A program made the position numbers and the translations under genes. 64,000 nt of DNA, from positions 124,001-188,000 of the forward strand of contig NZ_DS483478.1 of the NCBI RefSeq assembly GCF_000154285.1, in the 5' to 3' direction. The DNA comes from Amedibacillus dolichus DSM 3991 (GTDB lineage: Bacteria > Bacillota_I > Bacilli_A > Erysipelotrichales > Erysipelotrichaceae). The first letter of the stretch is position 1. Each line of letters begins with the position of its first letter. Shown here one piece after another: positions 26,701 through 35,046 of the stretch. The notes under the pieces were generated by a model that was given only the letters and a program-made list of their open reading frames with translations, made no database searches and was not told the DNA's origin.

Positions 26701-27135
26701 GATAAGGTGGTTATCCTACCGCACCCACTTTTCTATGATGCTTTAAAGGATACGGATTTTCCACTACGCAAATATTTAAATGCAGAGGATAAATACGATG
26801 ATATCCTCAAACAAACCAAGGTTTTGATTACCGATTATTCCTCTATTGCCTATGATGCGTATTATCGTGGCAGCAATGTTATCTTCTATTGGGAAGAAAA
26901 AGCGGAATGTATGGAAGCCTATGGACCTTCAACCAAGCTGATGCTGAATGAAGAAAACGCTTATGGCGATATTTGTTATTCACCAAAGCAGCTTGAAGCA
27001 GTTATTAAGCAAAATTATGAACAGCCGCAAAATCCGCTGTATCAAAAGCGTTATGAGCAGCTTGTTAGCTTCCATGACGGAAACAATACCGAGCGCTTGG
27101 TAAAGATGCTGAAGCAAGACAATATTATTTCGTGA
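23785..27135 (+). CDS. Tandem-domain CDP-glycerol glycerophosphotransferase
   Basis: A very large 1116-aa protein with two complete glycerophosphotransferase domains. The first (about 1-390) has NTWHGTPLKTLG, MPTWRG near 217 and VTDYSSVFFDF near 292. The second (about 745-1116) has LQHGVMYMVS near 862, MPTWRPW near 935 and ITDYSSIAYDAY near 1014. In between lie a Rossmann-like stretch (390-630) and a short segment of beta character. Usual TagB/TagF enzymes carry one such domain (380-750 aa). It probably primes and extends, or alternates, glycerol-phosphate units at the inner membrane face. It lacks membrane spans and would be peripheral. It starts 12 nt after tarD. Confidence 0.87.
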   Translation: MGIKKVLKKLKANAYQKYCKLPLDEKCILLEAGQGKNLNGNMLAMARELFENKAYAGYKIVYVVTKENLEEAKKRFAFYQYPLILTIRNSDEYKKYLACAKYLMTDNSFPPYFLKREQQVYMNTWHGTPLKTLGISDLKNAASLANIQKNYLMCDYALFPNTFTKDVFMKDYMLENLYKGEIVLADYPRNMALLDQEKSDALRSKLGLSDKKLIAYMPTWRGLGRSANGASQKEILEGIFKKLDAQLSDEEIFYVNLHFLIGNTMDFSNYQHIKPFPSEYETYDFLALCDMLVTDYSSVFFDFAITKKKIVLFTYDLEEYMRDRGTYFPIENLPFPMVCSVDELMKEIHTSGKTCDYHEFLSQYHAFADKQTPAMLLDLLIHGKRDGLHIEQAPYNGKETVLVYGGKLRNKQLNELLLAYLKQLKEEMPDKNIVVSFHGKMHKQKRELLEQLDRSVGYYAVVNKFEFSLPVKIIAAIKMRFGYFDKKLKGKLRASFERERKRMFYSLEPQKVIYFAGNPHYMYRVLSTFHCEKEAHIQHNNVMGIVARRGIYHVMYHYFKENYDTIIDHRFDDVHALWKEEDKHIYYNKCLKMGILWKHFANKKQGLQLSAICFAYTILPFSIKNLKVKIGEHVYDAHLTKGLRLGKAIRITTMKLCVPHEDMKSMEIQNRVNLYYEDAQGYGYLRGMSYKLSNLRKGKNKRGPIQIYEASETSAYFRQSINNRLFLTVRKRNVSDSANQQLKMTFAYFLAKLVPLPKLLVLYEKESSRYEESASVLYEKLIDQGYKHAYFILDKDYPHRSVIAEKYQKNIVDKASFKHYFLFFKAKTFLGSEALVHAIDLRVANRYALKKLASRKINYVFLQHGVMYMVSLDSESRRFFKPLKTDGKYRVVVSSQKEAQHFIELGHYDPDTLYVCGLPKFDRNTWKEDADKIVIMPTWRPWEYNEARYDFQSTKYYQMLCRIFDAIPEALQDKVVILPHPLFYDALKDTDFPLRKYLNAEDKYDDILKQTKVLITDYSSIAYDAYYRGSNVIFYWEEKAECMEAYGPSTKLMLNEENAYGDICYSPKQLEAVIKQNYEQPQNPLYQKRYEQLVSFHDGNNTERLVKMLKQDNIIS

Positions 27136-27142
27136 GGTGGCT

Positions 27143-28165
27143 ATGACGATCGTACTTTTTGCGTTTTTCCTGTTATGCCTAACAGGGATTCGACTGAGGT
27201 TTTGCAATGAAGCATATATTTCTAGAGATACGACCATACAAATCAACGGAATTTTCGTATTCTTGGTTTTGTTAAGTCATTTTATTAGTACACTTAATTC
27301 CTCTTTTCCATATAGTGATTTTTATATGGAATTTCGTGAGTTTATGAAACAGTTGGTCGTAACGACATTTCTGTTTTATTCGGGATACGGAGTCATGATC
27401 TCGATACGTAAAAAAGGATTGAATTATGTAAATAAGCTGCCGACAAAGATGATTGAACTGATTATCAATTTCTCTGTTGCGATTGTATTGTTTGCGATTC
27501 TTGGGTGGGTGCTTGACAAGGATTATTCGTTCGGACGTATCATAGCTTCCTGCATTGGTTGGAAAAGCATCGGAAACAGCAACTGGTATTTGTTTGATAT
27601 TTTGCTGTTGTATGGCTTAAGCTTCGTTGCTTATATCGTTACCAAAGGCAAGCAGCGTCGCTTTCTTGGTATGATGCTAGGATTATCCCTTATGGCGATG
27701 CTGTTTCTGGCAGAGTATCAAAATGGTACGCGTTGGTATAATACCTTCCTATGCTATTGGGTAGGTTTAACCTATGGTGCTTATAAGGAACGCTTTGATC
27801 AATGGCTGTTACATAAGCCATGGCAGGCACCAATCGGCTTATTGATCTTTGGAATGTGTTTTTTAATTTTTCACTATTTCCGAGGAAATATACTGTTTTA
27901 TATCTTACATGCCATTTGTTTTGTATTATGCGTAAATGTCGCCTCGATGTTTCTACATTTCCATAGTCCTATGCTTTTATGGCTAGGTAAGCATATTTTC
28001 AGTATTTATATTTTACAGCGTATTCCGATGATTGTCGGAAAAGCAATCGGACTGCATGAGGAATATACGATCATATATTTTTTCGGAACATTGGTTGTAT
28101 GCTTTCTTATGGCTGAGGTGTTTGATCGTTGTACGAAGATAATTGTTAAAAGATTGGTTTATTAA
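27143..28165 (+). CDS. Acyltransferase-3 family membrane protein
   Basis: The 340-aa protein has about ten membrane spans, with the Asn-x-Trp-Tyr-Leu type motif (GNSNWYLFDILLLYG) and other features of acyltransferase-3 proteins. The classical early RNxL-type motif is replaced by RDTTIQINGIFVFLVLLSH, with a plausible catalytic His in the first span. Such enzymes O-acylate surface glycans or wall polymers. Placed between glycerophosphotransferase genes, it may acetylate the teichoic polymer or its sugar decoration. ATG 27143 (GAGG upstream) is preferred to GTG 27137. The start is 7 nt after the preceding stop. Confidence 0.78.
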   Translation: MTIVLFAFFLLCLTGIRLRFCNEAYISRDTTIQINGIFVFLVLLSHFISTLNSSFPYSDFYMEFREFMKQLVVTTFLFYSGYGVMISIRKKGLNYVNKLPTKMIELIINFSVAIVLFAILGWVLDKDYSFGRIIASCIGWKSIGNSNWYLFDILLLYGLSFVAYIVTKGKQRRFLGMMLGLSLMAMLFLAEYQNGTRWYNTFLCYWVGLTYGAYKERFDQWLLHKPWQAPIGLLIFGMCFLIFHYFRGNILFYILHAICFVLCVNVASMFLHFHSPMLLWLGKHIFSIYILQRIPMIVGKAIGLHEEYTIIYFFGTLVVCFLMAEVFDRCTKIIVKRLVY

Positions 28166-28182
28166 CGAAAGGAAGAATGGAT

Positions 28183-29379
28183 ATGAGGCTTTTGCAAATC
28201 GTTAAAAAGTGGGTTGGTCGAGTAATCCGAATACTTTACAGGTGGACCTATAAGATGGTAAAGGTGGATCCTAAGCTTGTTATTTTTATTGCGTTCCATG
28301 GGCGTGGCTATTCGGACAATCCACGAGCCATTTATGAAGCAATGCGTCAAGATCCACGCTTTGAAGGATATCGTTTTATTTGGTTTATCAAAAAGCATAA
28401 GCAAAAGCAAATCACGATTCCGGGTGCCGAGGTCAAGGAATACTTTAGCTTTTCTTATTTCTATTACATGTCAAAGGCAAAGTATTGGATTATTAACTGT
28501 AAGATGCCCACTTACATTGCGAAAAAAGAAGAGCAGATATATTTACAAACCTGGCATGGAACTCCTTTAAAGCGCTTGGCACATGATATAGAAGCGGCTG
28601 AGGATATGACTTTTTATCGTTCGGCAGTCAGCTTTGCGCAAATGACACAGTCCTATGATATTGATGTGGCGCGCTATAACTACATGATATCACCAAATCG
28701 TTTTTGTACGGAGGTATTTCAAAGTGCCTTTCGTATCCAACGTGAACGTCTGATTGAAACCGGTTATCCACGCAATGATTTTATATGTAATACAACAAAG
28801 GAAGAAATGGAAAGGCTGAAAGAAAAATATCAGCTTCCTAAGGATAAAAAGATTGTTTTATATGCACCGACATGGCGTGATAATTCTTATGTGGCAAGTG
28901 GCTATACGTTTGAGCTGAAAGCAGATTTTCACAAGTGGAAGGAAATCTTAGGAGAAGAGTATATCGTTGTCTTTAAGCCGCATTATTTAATCATCAACAC
29001 CTATGAAAAAGATAGCTCCTTACAGGGATTCTTATATTCGATACCGGCAGAAGCGGATATTCGGGAGCTGTATGTCATAAGCGATATGCTGATTACCGAT
29101 TATTCCAGTGTTTTCTTTGATTATGCAATTTTAAAAAGACCAATTTATTTCTATATGTATGACATTGAGGAATATGCCAATGATTTGCGAGGCTTCTATT
29201 TGGATATTCATAAGGATTTACCGGGTGATATTTATACAAACGAAGATGAGCTGTTAGCCGCAGTGAAGCAAGATGCGTACGATGAAACAGCTTATCAAGC
29301 CTTTTATGAACGCTTTTGCAGCTGTGAAGATGGTAAGGCCGCAAAACGTGTTATTGATATCGTATTTCATAAGGAGTGA
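28183..29379 (+). CDS. CDP-glycerol glycerophosphotransferase (TagB/TagF type)
   Basis: The 398-aa enzyme has an amphipathic basic N-terminus and one glycerophosphotransferase domain: TWHGTPLKRLA near 122, YAPTWRD near 226 and TDYSSVFFDYA near 304. It transfers glycerol phosphate from CDP-glycerol to a lipid-linked acceptor at the inner membrane face; primase versus polymerase cannot be told apart here. ATG 28183 has GAAAGGA at 9 nt; ATG 28177 is closer to the site and less likely. The stop runs into the next ribosome-binding site. Confidence 0.92.
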   Translation: MRLLQIVKKWVGRVIRILYRWTYKMVKVDPKLVIFIAFHGRGYSDNPRAIYEAMRQDPRFEGYRFIWFIKKHKQKQITIPGAEVKEYFSFSYFYYMSKAKYWIINCKMPTYIAKKEEQIYLQTWHGTPLKRLAHDIEAAEDMTFYRSAVSFAQMTQSYDIDVARYNYMISPNRFCTEVFQSAFRIQRERLIETGYPRNDFICNTTKEEMERLKEKYQLPKDKKIVLYAPTWRDNSYVASGYTFELKADFHKWKEILGEEYIVVFKPHYLIINTYEKDSSLQGFLYSIPAEADIRELYVISDMLITDYSSVFFDYAILKRPIYFYMYDIEEYANDLRGFYLDIHKDLPGDIYTNEDELLAAVKQDAYDETAYQAFYERFCSCEDGKAAKRVIDIVFHKE

Positions 29380-29384
29380 GGACT

Positions 29385-30494
29385 ATGGGACTTGCGAAGA
29401 TGGTATTAACAGCAATGCTTTCGATATGCAATCTATTTCGCTTTCTTACACCGATCAAAGGAAATAAGATTACCTTTATTTCCATGACCGCCGATCATTT
29501 GGAACATGATTTTCTAGCTCTTGATCGCTGTTTGAAAAAACGGGGTGGCTATGATCTGCATTATAATCTGATCGTTTTTAAGAAAAGTCTGCTTGATGAT
29601 TTCCGCTATATGCTGAATTGCTTTCGACAGCTATATGAAATCAATACCTCTAAGCTTATCATCTTGAACGATAATAATTTCGTAGTAACAAAATTTAAAC
29701 GTAAAGGAACGTATGTATTGCAGACATGGCATGCGTGCGGAGCAATCAAAAAATTTGGAAATCAGCTTACGACACGTCAGTATCCGGTAAAAAACTATGA
29801 CGTTGTTTTAGCAAACAGCAGCTATTGGACACAGGCGTATAGTGAGGCCTTCGGTGTAAAGCAGGAACAAATCGCAATTACCGGAATGCCACGTGTTGAT
29901 GTATTGATGGATCAAGCGTATGTTCATCGCCAACAGGCTCTTTTTGATCAAAAGTATCCGCAATTAAAAAATCAATATAAAATTCTTTATGCCCCAACCT
30001 TTCGGGGAAATGTTATTGATGGCTTACGCTATGATACGATTGATTTTGAAAAGCTACTGGCACAATTACCTAAGGATACGGTTATTTTATATAAGATGCA
30101 CCCCTTATTAAAAAATATCAGCTTAGGAGAACAGGAGCGTTTCCTTAATGTCAGTGATGAGGAGTTATATATGCTGTTATGTAGCTGCGATTGCTTGGTA
30201 AGTGATTACTCTAGTATTTTGTTTGATTATAGCTTGTTGCATAAAAAGGCGGTATGTTATGCTTCGGATTATCAAGAGTATGCGCATACGATTGGTTTTA
30301 ATGTCAAATATAAGGAAGAAATGCCTATGGATATTTGCGAAAGTGAAAAGGAACTGCTTGCATGTTTACAAACACGTGATTTTGATGAAGAACGTTTGCG
30401 TAAGTTTCAACAGCGTTTTATGGAGCATACCGATGGAAAAAATACAGAGCGTGTGAGTGATCTTATAGAAAGGATAATGAAAGACGACCGATAG
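29385..30494 (+). CDS. CDP-glycerol glycerophosphotransferase family protein
   Basis: A 369-aa single-domain member with more divergent motifs: TWHACGAIKKFG near 113 (Ala-Cys replacing Gly-Thr), YAPTFRG near 201 and SDYSSILFDYS near 272. The N-terminus is hydrophobic (LAKMVLTAMLSICNLF) and may anchor it. The altered first motif suggests a different donor or acceptor, for example ribitol phosphate or a TagB-like priming step, but this is inference. AAGGAG sits 8 nt before ATG 29385, on the end of the previous gene. Last gene of the locus, ending at the terminator at 30487. Confidence 0.88.
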   Translation: MGLAKMVLTAMLSICNLFRFLTPIKGNKITFISMTADHLEHDFLALDRCLKKRGGYDLHYNLIVFKKSLLDDFRYMLNCFRQLYEINTSKLIILNDNNFVVTKFKRKGTYVLQTWHACGAIKKFGNQLTTRQYPVKNYDVVLANSSYWTQAYSEAFGVKQEQIAITGMPRVDVLMDQAYVHRQQALFDQKYPQLKNQYKILYAPTFRGNVIDGLRYDTIDFEKLLAQLPKDTVILYKMHPLLKNISLGEQERFLNVSDEELYMLLCSCDCLVSDYSSILFDYSLLHKKAVCYASDYQEYAHTIGFNVKYKEEMPMDICESEKELLACLQTRDFDEERLRKFQQRFMEHTDGKNTERVSDLIERIMKDDR

Positions 30495-30509
30495 AAATAT
30501 CGGTTTTTC
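30487..30509 (+). terminator. Terminator of the surface-polymer operon
   Basis: Stem ACCGATA / TATCGGT (30487-30493 with 30498-30504), short loop, T run. Confidence 0.85.
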
Positions 30510-30528
30510 TTTATATTGCTTGAGCCTA

Positions 30529-30557
30529 TTGACAAGTTTACTTATCATAAATATAAT
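30529..30557 (+). promoter_or_regulatory. Consensus promoter of the small regulator cluster
   Basis: TTGACA (30529-30534), 17-bp spacer, TATAAT (30552-30557). Confidence 0.87.
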
Positions 30558-30611
30558 AAAAGTGTAAAGAAAACTTAACATATTGAAGGATATTGTATAG
30601 GAGCTTTATTC

Positions 30612-30821
30612 ATGAAAAAGGAACTTATATTAAAAAATAATATTCGAAGTGTGCGAAAAGCGAAAGGCTTATCGCAGGCGGAGTTAGCTGCGATGAGTGG
30701 GGTATCAAGAATTACGATCAGCTCGATTGAAACAGGACAGTTTAATCCAACGGCGAAGCTGGCACTGCTGCTTTGCATTGCCTTGGAACAGAAGTTTGAA
30801 GATTTATTCTATTTTGATTAA
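30612..30821 (+). CDS. XRE-family helix-turn-helix regulator, 69 aa
   Basis: A minimal Cro/CI-type protein consisting only of the DNA-binding domain: NIRSVRKAKGLSQAELAAMSGVS-type helix pair, then ISSIETGQFNPT and a C-terminal LFYFD. Such short regulators often control an adjacent membrane protein gene. ATG 30612 has TAGGAGC upstream. It is followed by a 41-aa and a 115-aa membrane protein on the same strand, and the three form one transcription unit from the promoter at 30529. Confidence 0.92.
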   Translation: MKKELILKNNIRSVRKAKGLSQAELAAMSGVSRITISSIETGQFNPTAKLALLLCIALEQKFEDLFYFD

Positions 30822-30840
30822 GGCGAAAGGAGGAAAGGGT

Positions 30841-30966
30841 ATGAGTGGAAGAAAGCCTTGGGAGGAATTGAATAAAAAGGAAAAGCTGATACGAGCAGTT
30901 TTGATGATTTGTGCGGTTCTTTTGGGAATCGTATTAGCGAAGCTTTCTGCTGATTTCTTACGTTAA
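30841..30966 (+). CDS. 41-aa single-span membrane protein
   Basis: The start ATG 30841 follows AAAGGAGGAAAGG, one of the best ribosome-binding sites in the region. The product has a charged N-terminus (MSGRKPWEELNKKEKLIR) and one membrane span (VLMICAVLLGIVLA). It lies between an XRE regulator and a 115-aa membrane protein. Function unknown; perhaps a subunit or modulator of its neighbour. Confidence 0.75.
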   Translation: MSGRKPWEELNKKEKLIRAVLMICAVLLGIVLAKLSADFLR

Positions 30967-30998
30967 GCTGAAATTTGATGAAGAAGGGAGGGGAAACG

Positions 30999-31346
30999 AT
31001 GAATCGTAAAGAAATTTTAGAAAAGGCCCAAACGCAATATGATGATGAATTTGTTGAGGGTTTGCGTTCAAAGGCATTGCGAAATGCGCTGATTGTCGCT
31101 GCGCTTGTTGTGTTGGTGCTTTATGGGTATTTTAGTTATCCGGGGGATACTGCCATGGTAGAGGTGTTAGGTGAGAAGGTAAAGGTTTCGCATATTCTGA
31201 TTCAACCTTTGCTTATCGGTTTTTCGGCATATCTGATTAGTAAGGGAAAGTATTTTCAGAGAATGTCGTATTTGTTTGTAGGGATCACGCTGTTAGCTCT
31301 TTCTGTTTTAAAGGTTTTGTTTTTTGTAATCATGCAGCTTGTGTGA
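30999..31346 (+). CDS. 115-aa membrane protein (DUF6442-like)
   Basis: ATG 30999 follows GGGAGGGG by 5 nt; an in-frame reading from 30975 would include that site. The product starts MNRKEILEKAQTQYDDEF, then has a span near 30-48 and two or three more. An N-terminal (N)xxEILEKSR-type start with three spans is the pattern I associate with DUF6442 proteins that accompany XRE regulators in Firmicutes; this naming is tentative. Function unknown. Confidence 0.75.
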   Translation: MNRKEILEKAQTQYDDEFVEGLRSKALRNALIVAALVVLVLYGYFSYPGDTAMVEVLGEKVKVSHILIQPLLIGFSAYLISKGKYFQRMSYLFVGITLLALSVLKVLFFVIMQLV

Positions 31347-32038
31347 GTGTAAAAGTAATTGTAGGAATGTGGCAATTATACGAGCAAATAATTGATCTGA
31401 TTTTGGTATTATGAAGCTATGATGAATAGCTTTCGTGCGGAAATTGGAGGTTTGGACCATTTTTCTATTGCGGAAATTGGATATCATATATTTATTGGAT
31501 TATTTGTTCCTTTCTAAAAATGATAATTTATTACTAAGTTAATGAAAAAATTTGTGGTTTGGGAAACGTAGACAAATAGGTTGTTGAAGGCTTCTTGAAC
31601 CATTTTTTAGTACAATATAAAACTATACGATACAAGCTTTAAAAAATTATAAAATGACCAAATCCTAATAATCATAAGTGTTTATAGCGTATTGACGGAA
31701 AATATGTGAGAGGAGTATAATGAAATCAAATAGTACAGATACCACGCATATATATAAAATTAAGATATTTGAATAAAATCATTGATTATATAAATACAAT
31801 GCAGTAAAGCCATAAAAACATATCAATGCGATAATATTCTTTAAAAGTCGTATTGAAATGTACAGCAGTTATATCGACAAGCTTAAAAGAATAAAAGGAG
31901 GGGAGAGTTAAATTCTTTTAGGATTCTTAAGAAGTTAGGGATACGTGAAAAAAGGAGGAATGAAAGAGAGATAAAGATTGATTTTTATTATTACATGAGT
32001 TTTTAAAATAGATGTCAAGAAAGGAAATATTATTAAAA
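31347..32038. other. 692-base region without a recognisable gene
   Basis: AT-rich. It contains a small hairpin (AGCTAT-N5-ATAGCT, 31415-31431) and a 13-bp direct repeat TGCGGAAATTGGA (31436-31448 and 31469-31481, 33-bp period). A promoter-like pair, TTGACG (31692-31697) and TATAAT (31716-31721) with an 18-bp spacer, would give the downstream glycosidase gene a leader of about 310 nt. An 18-codon frame at 31720 overlaps that -10 box and is not called. Confidence 0.4.
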
Positions 32039-34891
32039 ATGAAAAAGGTTAATAGAAGAAAAATTGTAGCAACAGCAAGTGCGTTCTTTTTAGCTGTATC
32101 TAGTATTTTCGGAAATGGAATGACACATGCTAATGCATCAACAAATGCTGCAAAAGCAAAAGAAATTGTAAGCAAGATGACATTAGAAGAAAAAATCGGA
32201 CAAAAACTGATGTTGTCCTTTAGAAGTGGTTGGACAATGGAAGATGGGACTCATTATAAATCAGTACAAAATATCAATGATGAAATCTATCAAATTATAG
32301 GGAACTATGATATCGGAAGTGTCATATTATTTGCAGCTAATTTTGATCCCGATGCTACTGTCAATGTAGAGTTGATAGATGGTTTGCAAAGAGCTGCAAT
32401 GGATAAAAGCTTAGGGAAAAATGCGATTCCGTTGTTAATCGGTACGGATCAAGAAGGAGGAATTGTTTACCGATTGACAGGAGGTACGGCACTGCCCGGA
32501 AATATGGCTTTAGGTGCTAGCGGGAATGTAGAAAATGCTTTTAAAGCGGGAGAAATAATCGGTAGTGAATTGAGTGCTATTGGTGTGAATATGAACTTCG
32601 GACCGGTTACCGATGTAAATAATAATCCTAATAATCCGGTAATCGGTTTGCGTTCATTTAGTAGTGATCCTCAGATTGTTTCTAAGTTTGCTAATGCTTA
32701 TATTGAAGGAGTGCAAAGCAAAAATGTAGCTACCAGTGCTAAACATTTCCCAGGACATGGAAATGTCGCAACAGATTCACATACAGGACTTCCTTCCATT
32801 GATTCAACAAAGGAAGAATTATATGCAACAGAATTGGTGCCATTTAAGTCTGCAATTGAACAAGGAACGGATATGGTTATGACTGCTCATATTCAATTTC
32901 CGAATGTTGTAACTGAGAAAATTTATTCTGATAAGAAACAGGAATATTTAAGTCCGCCGGCAACCTTATCACGCGAGATTTTAACTGATTTATTGCGTGG
33001 TGAAATGGGATTTGATGGTGTTATCGTAACGGATTCTATGACTATGGACGGTGTTGCAAATTATTTTGATGTTAATGAGAGAAATCTATTAGCTGTTAAG
33101 GCAGGGGTAGATATCTTGGATATCCCATTTAATGATATGGCATCTATGGCAGATGTAGAATCCAAGCTAGTGCCTTTGATTGATGCGTTTGTGGAAGCTT
33201 ATACTTCTGAAAACGGTTATAACGGAATTAAATTATCACAAGAAGAATTAAATGCCTCTGTGGAGAGAATTATAACTTTGAAGTTGAATCGAGGTGTCAT
33301 GGATTTAGCAAATGATACACAAAGCTTAGAAGAAAAGAAGGCTGTTGCTAAAGAAGTTGTAGGCTCAGTGAAAAATCGCGAAACGGAACGTTTGATATCC
33401 GCAAATGCAGTAACCGTTGTAAAAAACGAAAATAATACACTACCACTAAAGCTAACGAAGAATTCTAAAATCTTATTTGCTTCTACATACTCAAGAAACA
33501 ACAATCGTTTTGTTTTAGCTTGGGAAAGAGCGAAAAAAGCCGGTATTATACCGGAGGGTGCAGACTATAAAATCTTACAGCACTATAACCTGACCGGTTT
33601 GGACGATAAGGTAAACAGTGCCATCAATTCCGATGGCAGCGCGTTTAACGGTACGAATCGAGATTTGCTTGATTGGTGTGATACGTTAGTACATGCTTCG
33701 GAAATTTCCAGTGCCGCTGATATTAGCGGATATAAAGTTGCCTGTCCACAATTATTTATTGATTATTGTGAAGGACTTGGTAAACAAACGGTTGCTATTT
33801 CTTTAAACCACCCGTATGATGTTCAAGCATTTACAAAGGCAGATGCTGTTGTAGCGGTATTTGGGACGAATGGATTAGGTCTTGATATTACAGAATCCTT
33901 TGGTGGCGGTACTGTTGGCGCAACAGCGGCATTTAGTCCGAATTTAACAGGAGGGGTCGAAGTTATTTTAGGAACTTTTGGAGCTTCTGGAAAGCTACCT
34001 GTTGATATTCCGAAATATGATCCTAGCAGTAAGTCATACACAGATGAAATTGTGTATCAGTTAGGATATGGACTAACCTATGATTCTATCGTGAAAGATG
34101 TGGATAAAACAGAATTACAAGCGATAATTGAAAAAGTGAATACATTGGATTTTACTAAATTTACTGCTGATTCACTAAATAAGGCACAAGTCTTGATTGA
34201 TAAAATGACAGAGAAATTGAGGATAGCGGAAAATGTAAATATTACTCATAAACTATCTCAAAAGAATGTTGATGAAACAGCTCAAGAGCTGCAAAAAGCT
34301 TATGATGAGGTTTTAAAGAATCTGATTTATGCAACCGATAAATCCCAGCTTCAAGCATTGGTGGACGCATTGCTTGAGGAAAATCTTCAGAAAGATAAAT
34401 TTACTTCAAGTACATGGAAAGCTTATGAAGCTGCTTTACTGCTTGCACAAGAGGTATTAGCTTCTAATGTAGACCAGAATACCATCAATGATGCTTTGTC
34501 TCAATTAAAGCGTGCAAGAGAAGGATTAGTCACAATTACAGAAGAGGATAAAAAAGCGGATAAGCAAGAATTACAAGCATTATTGGAGAAATACAATACA
34601 TATAAAGCGAAAGATTATACCACTGAAAGTTGGAATGTATTTAAAGGTGTATTAGATCGAGCTAATCAAATCTATCAAGATGATCAAGTCAATCAGGAAA
34701 CGGTAGATGCGGTAGTAGAGGAATTGAAATCAGCAGCATCTAAGCTTATAAAAGTAGATGAAAAGCAAGACAATACCTCTGATATTCCTGGAACCGGACA
34801 ACAAGACTATATGCTAGCATTCACCTTTATGCTGTTATTAAGTGGTGCGGTAATTGCTTATATTCGAAGAAAGGGATACACTAAACATTAG
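32039..34891 (+). CDS. Wall-anchored family-3 glycosidase (beta-N-acetylhexosaminidase-like) with FIVAR repeats
   Basis: A 950-aa secreted protein. A signal peptide (about 1-35, ending THANAS) is followed by a GH3 catalytic domain with KHFPGHG at 235-241, including the His of NagZ-type enzymes, and the nucleophile Asp332 in VTDSMTMDGV. A GH3 C-terminal domain runs from about 450 to 680, then three FIVAR-type helical repeats (about 685-760, 765-835, 840-908). The end is a sortase signal: IPGTG (916-920, an LPxTG variant), a hydrophobic span and RRKG. It probably removes N-acetylglucosamine from peptidoglycan or host glycans at the cell surface. ATG 32039 is preferred to 32012, which has no ribosome-binding site. 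Confidence 0.88.
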   Translation: MKKVNRRKIVATASAFFLAVSSIFGNGMTHANASTNAAKAKEIVSKMTLEEKIGQKLMLSFRSGWTMEDGTHYKSVQNINDEIYQIIGNYDIGSVILFAANFDPDATVNVELIDGLQRAAMDKSLGKNAIPLLIGTDQEGGIVYRLTGGTALPGNMALGASGNVENAFKAGEIIGSELSAIGVNMNFGPVTDVNNNPNNPVIGLRSFSSDPQIVSKFANAYIEGVQSKNVATSAKHFPGHGNVATDSHTGLPSIDSTKEELYATELVPFKSAIEQGTDMVMTAHIQFPNVVTEKIYSDKKQEYLSPPATLSREILTDLLRGEMGFDGVIVTDSMTMDGVANYFDVNERNLLAVKAGVDILDIPFNDMASMADVESKLVPLIDAFVEAYTSENGYNGIKLSQEELNASVERIITLKLNRGVMDLANDTQSLEEKKAVAKEVVGSVKNRETERLISANAVTVVKNENNTLPLKLTKNSKILFASTYSRNNNRFVLAWERAKKAGIIPEGADYKILQHYNLTGLDDKVNSAINSDGSAFNGTNRDLLDWCDTLVHASEISSAADISGYKVACPQLFIDYCEGLGKQTVAISLNHPYDVQAFTKADAVVAVFGTNGLGLDITESFGGGTVGATAAFSPNLTGGVEVILGTFGASGKLPVDIPKYDPSSKSYTDEIVYQLGYGLTYDSIVKDVDKTELQAIIEKVNTLDFTKFTADSLNKAQVLIDKMTEKLRIAENVNITHKLSQKNVDETAQELQKAYDEVLKNLIYATDKSQLQALVDALLEENLQKDKFTSSTWKAYEAALLLAQEVLASNVDQNTINDALSQLKRAREGLVTITEEDKKADKQELQALLEKYNTYKAKDYTTESWNVFKGVLDRANQIYQDDQVNQETVDAVVEELKSAASKLIKVDEKQDNTSDIPGTGQQDYMLAFTFMLLLSGAVIAYIRRKGYTKH

Positions 34892-34932
34892 TTAAATAAA
34901 TAGTAAAACTAATATATCTGAGTATAAATATG

Positions 34933-34986
34933 AAACAGATGACAGATTCTTTGTGATATAAAGGGTTATGTCATCTGTTTTTGATA
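34933..34986. terminator. Two-way terminator between the glycosidase and merR-type genes
   Basis: 12-bp stem AAACAGATGACA / TGTCATCTGTTT (34933-34944 with 34969-34980), T run on the plus side. Confidence 0.82.
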
Positions 34987-35046
34987 ATTATAAAAGAGTA
35001 GGAATTTTATGCTCTTGCAGTAAAAAATGACATAACACAGATTGAT

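Noticed and set aside
31720-31776. 18-codon ORF upstream of the glycosidase gene
   Set aside because: The ATG lies within the proposed -10 box, and the peptide has no recognisable features.
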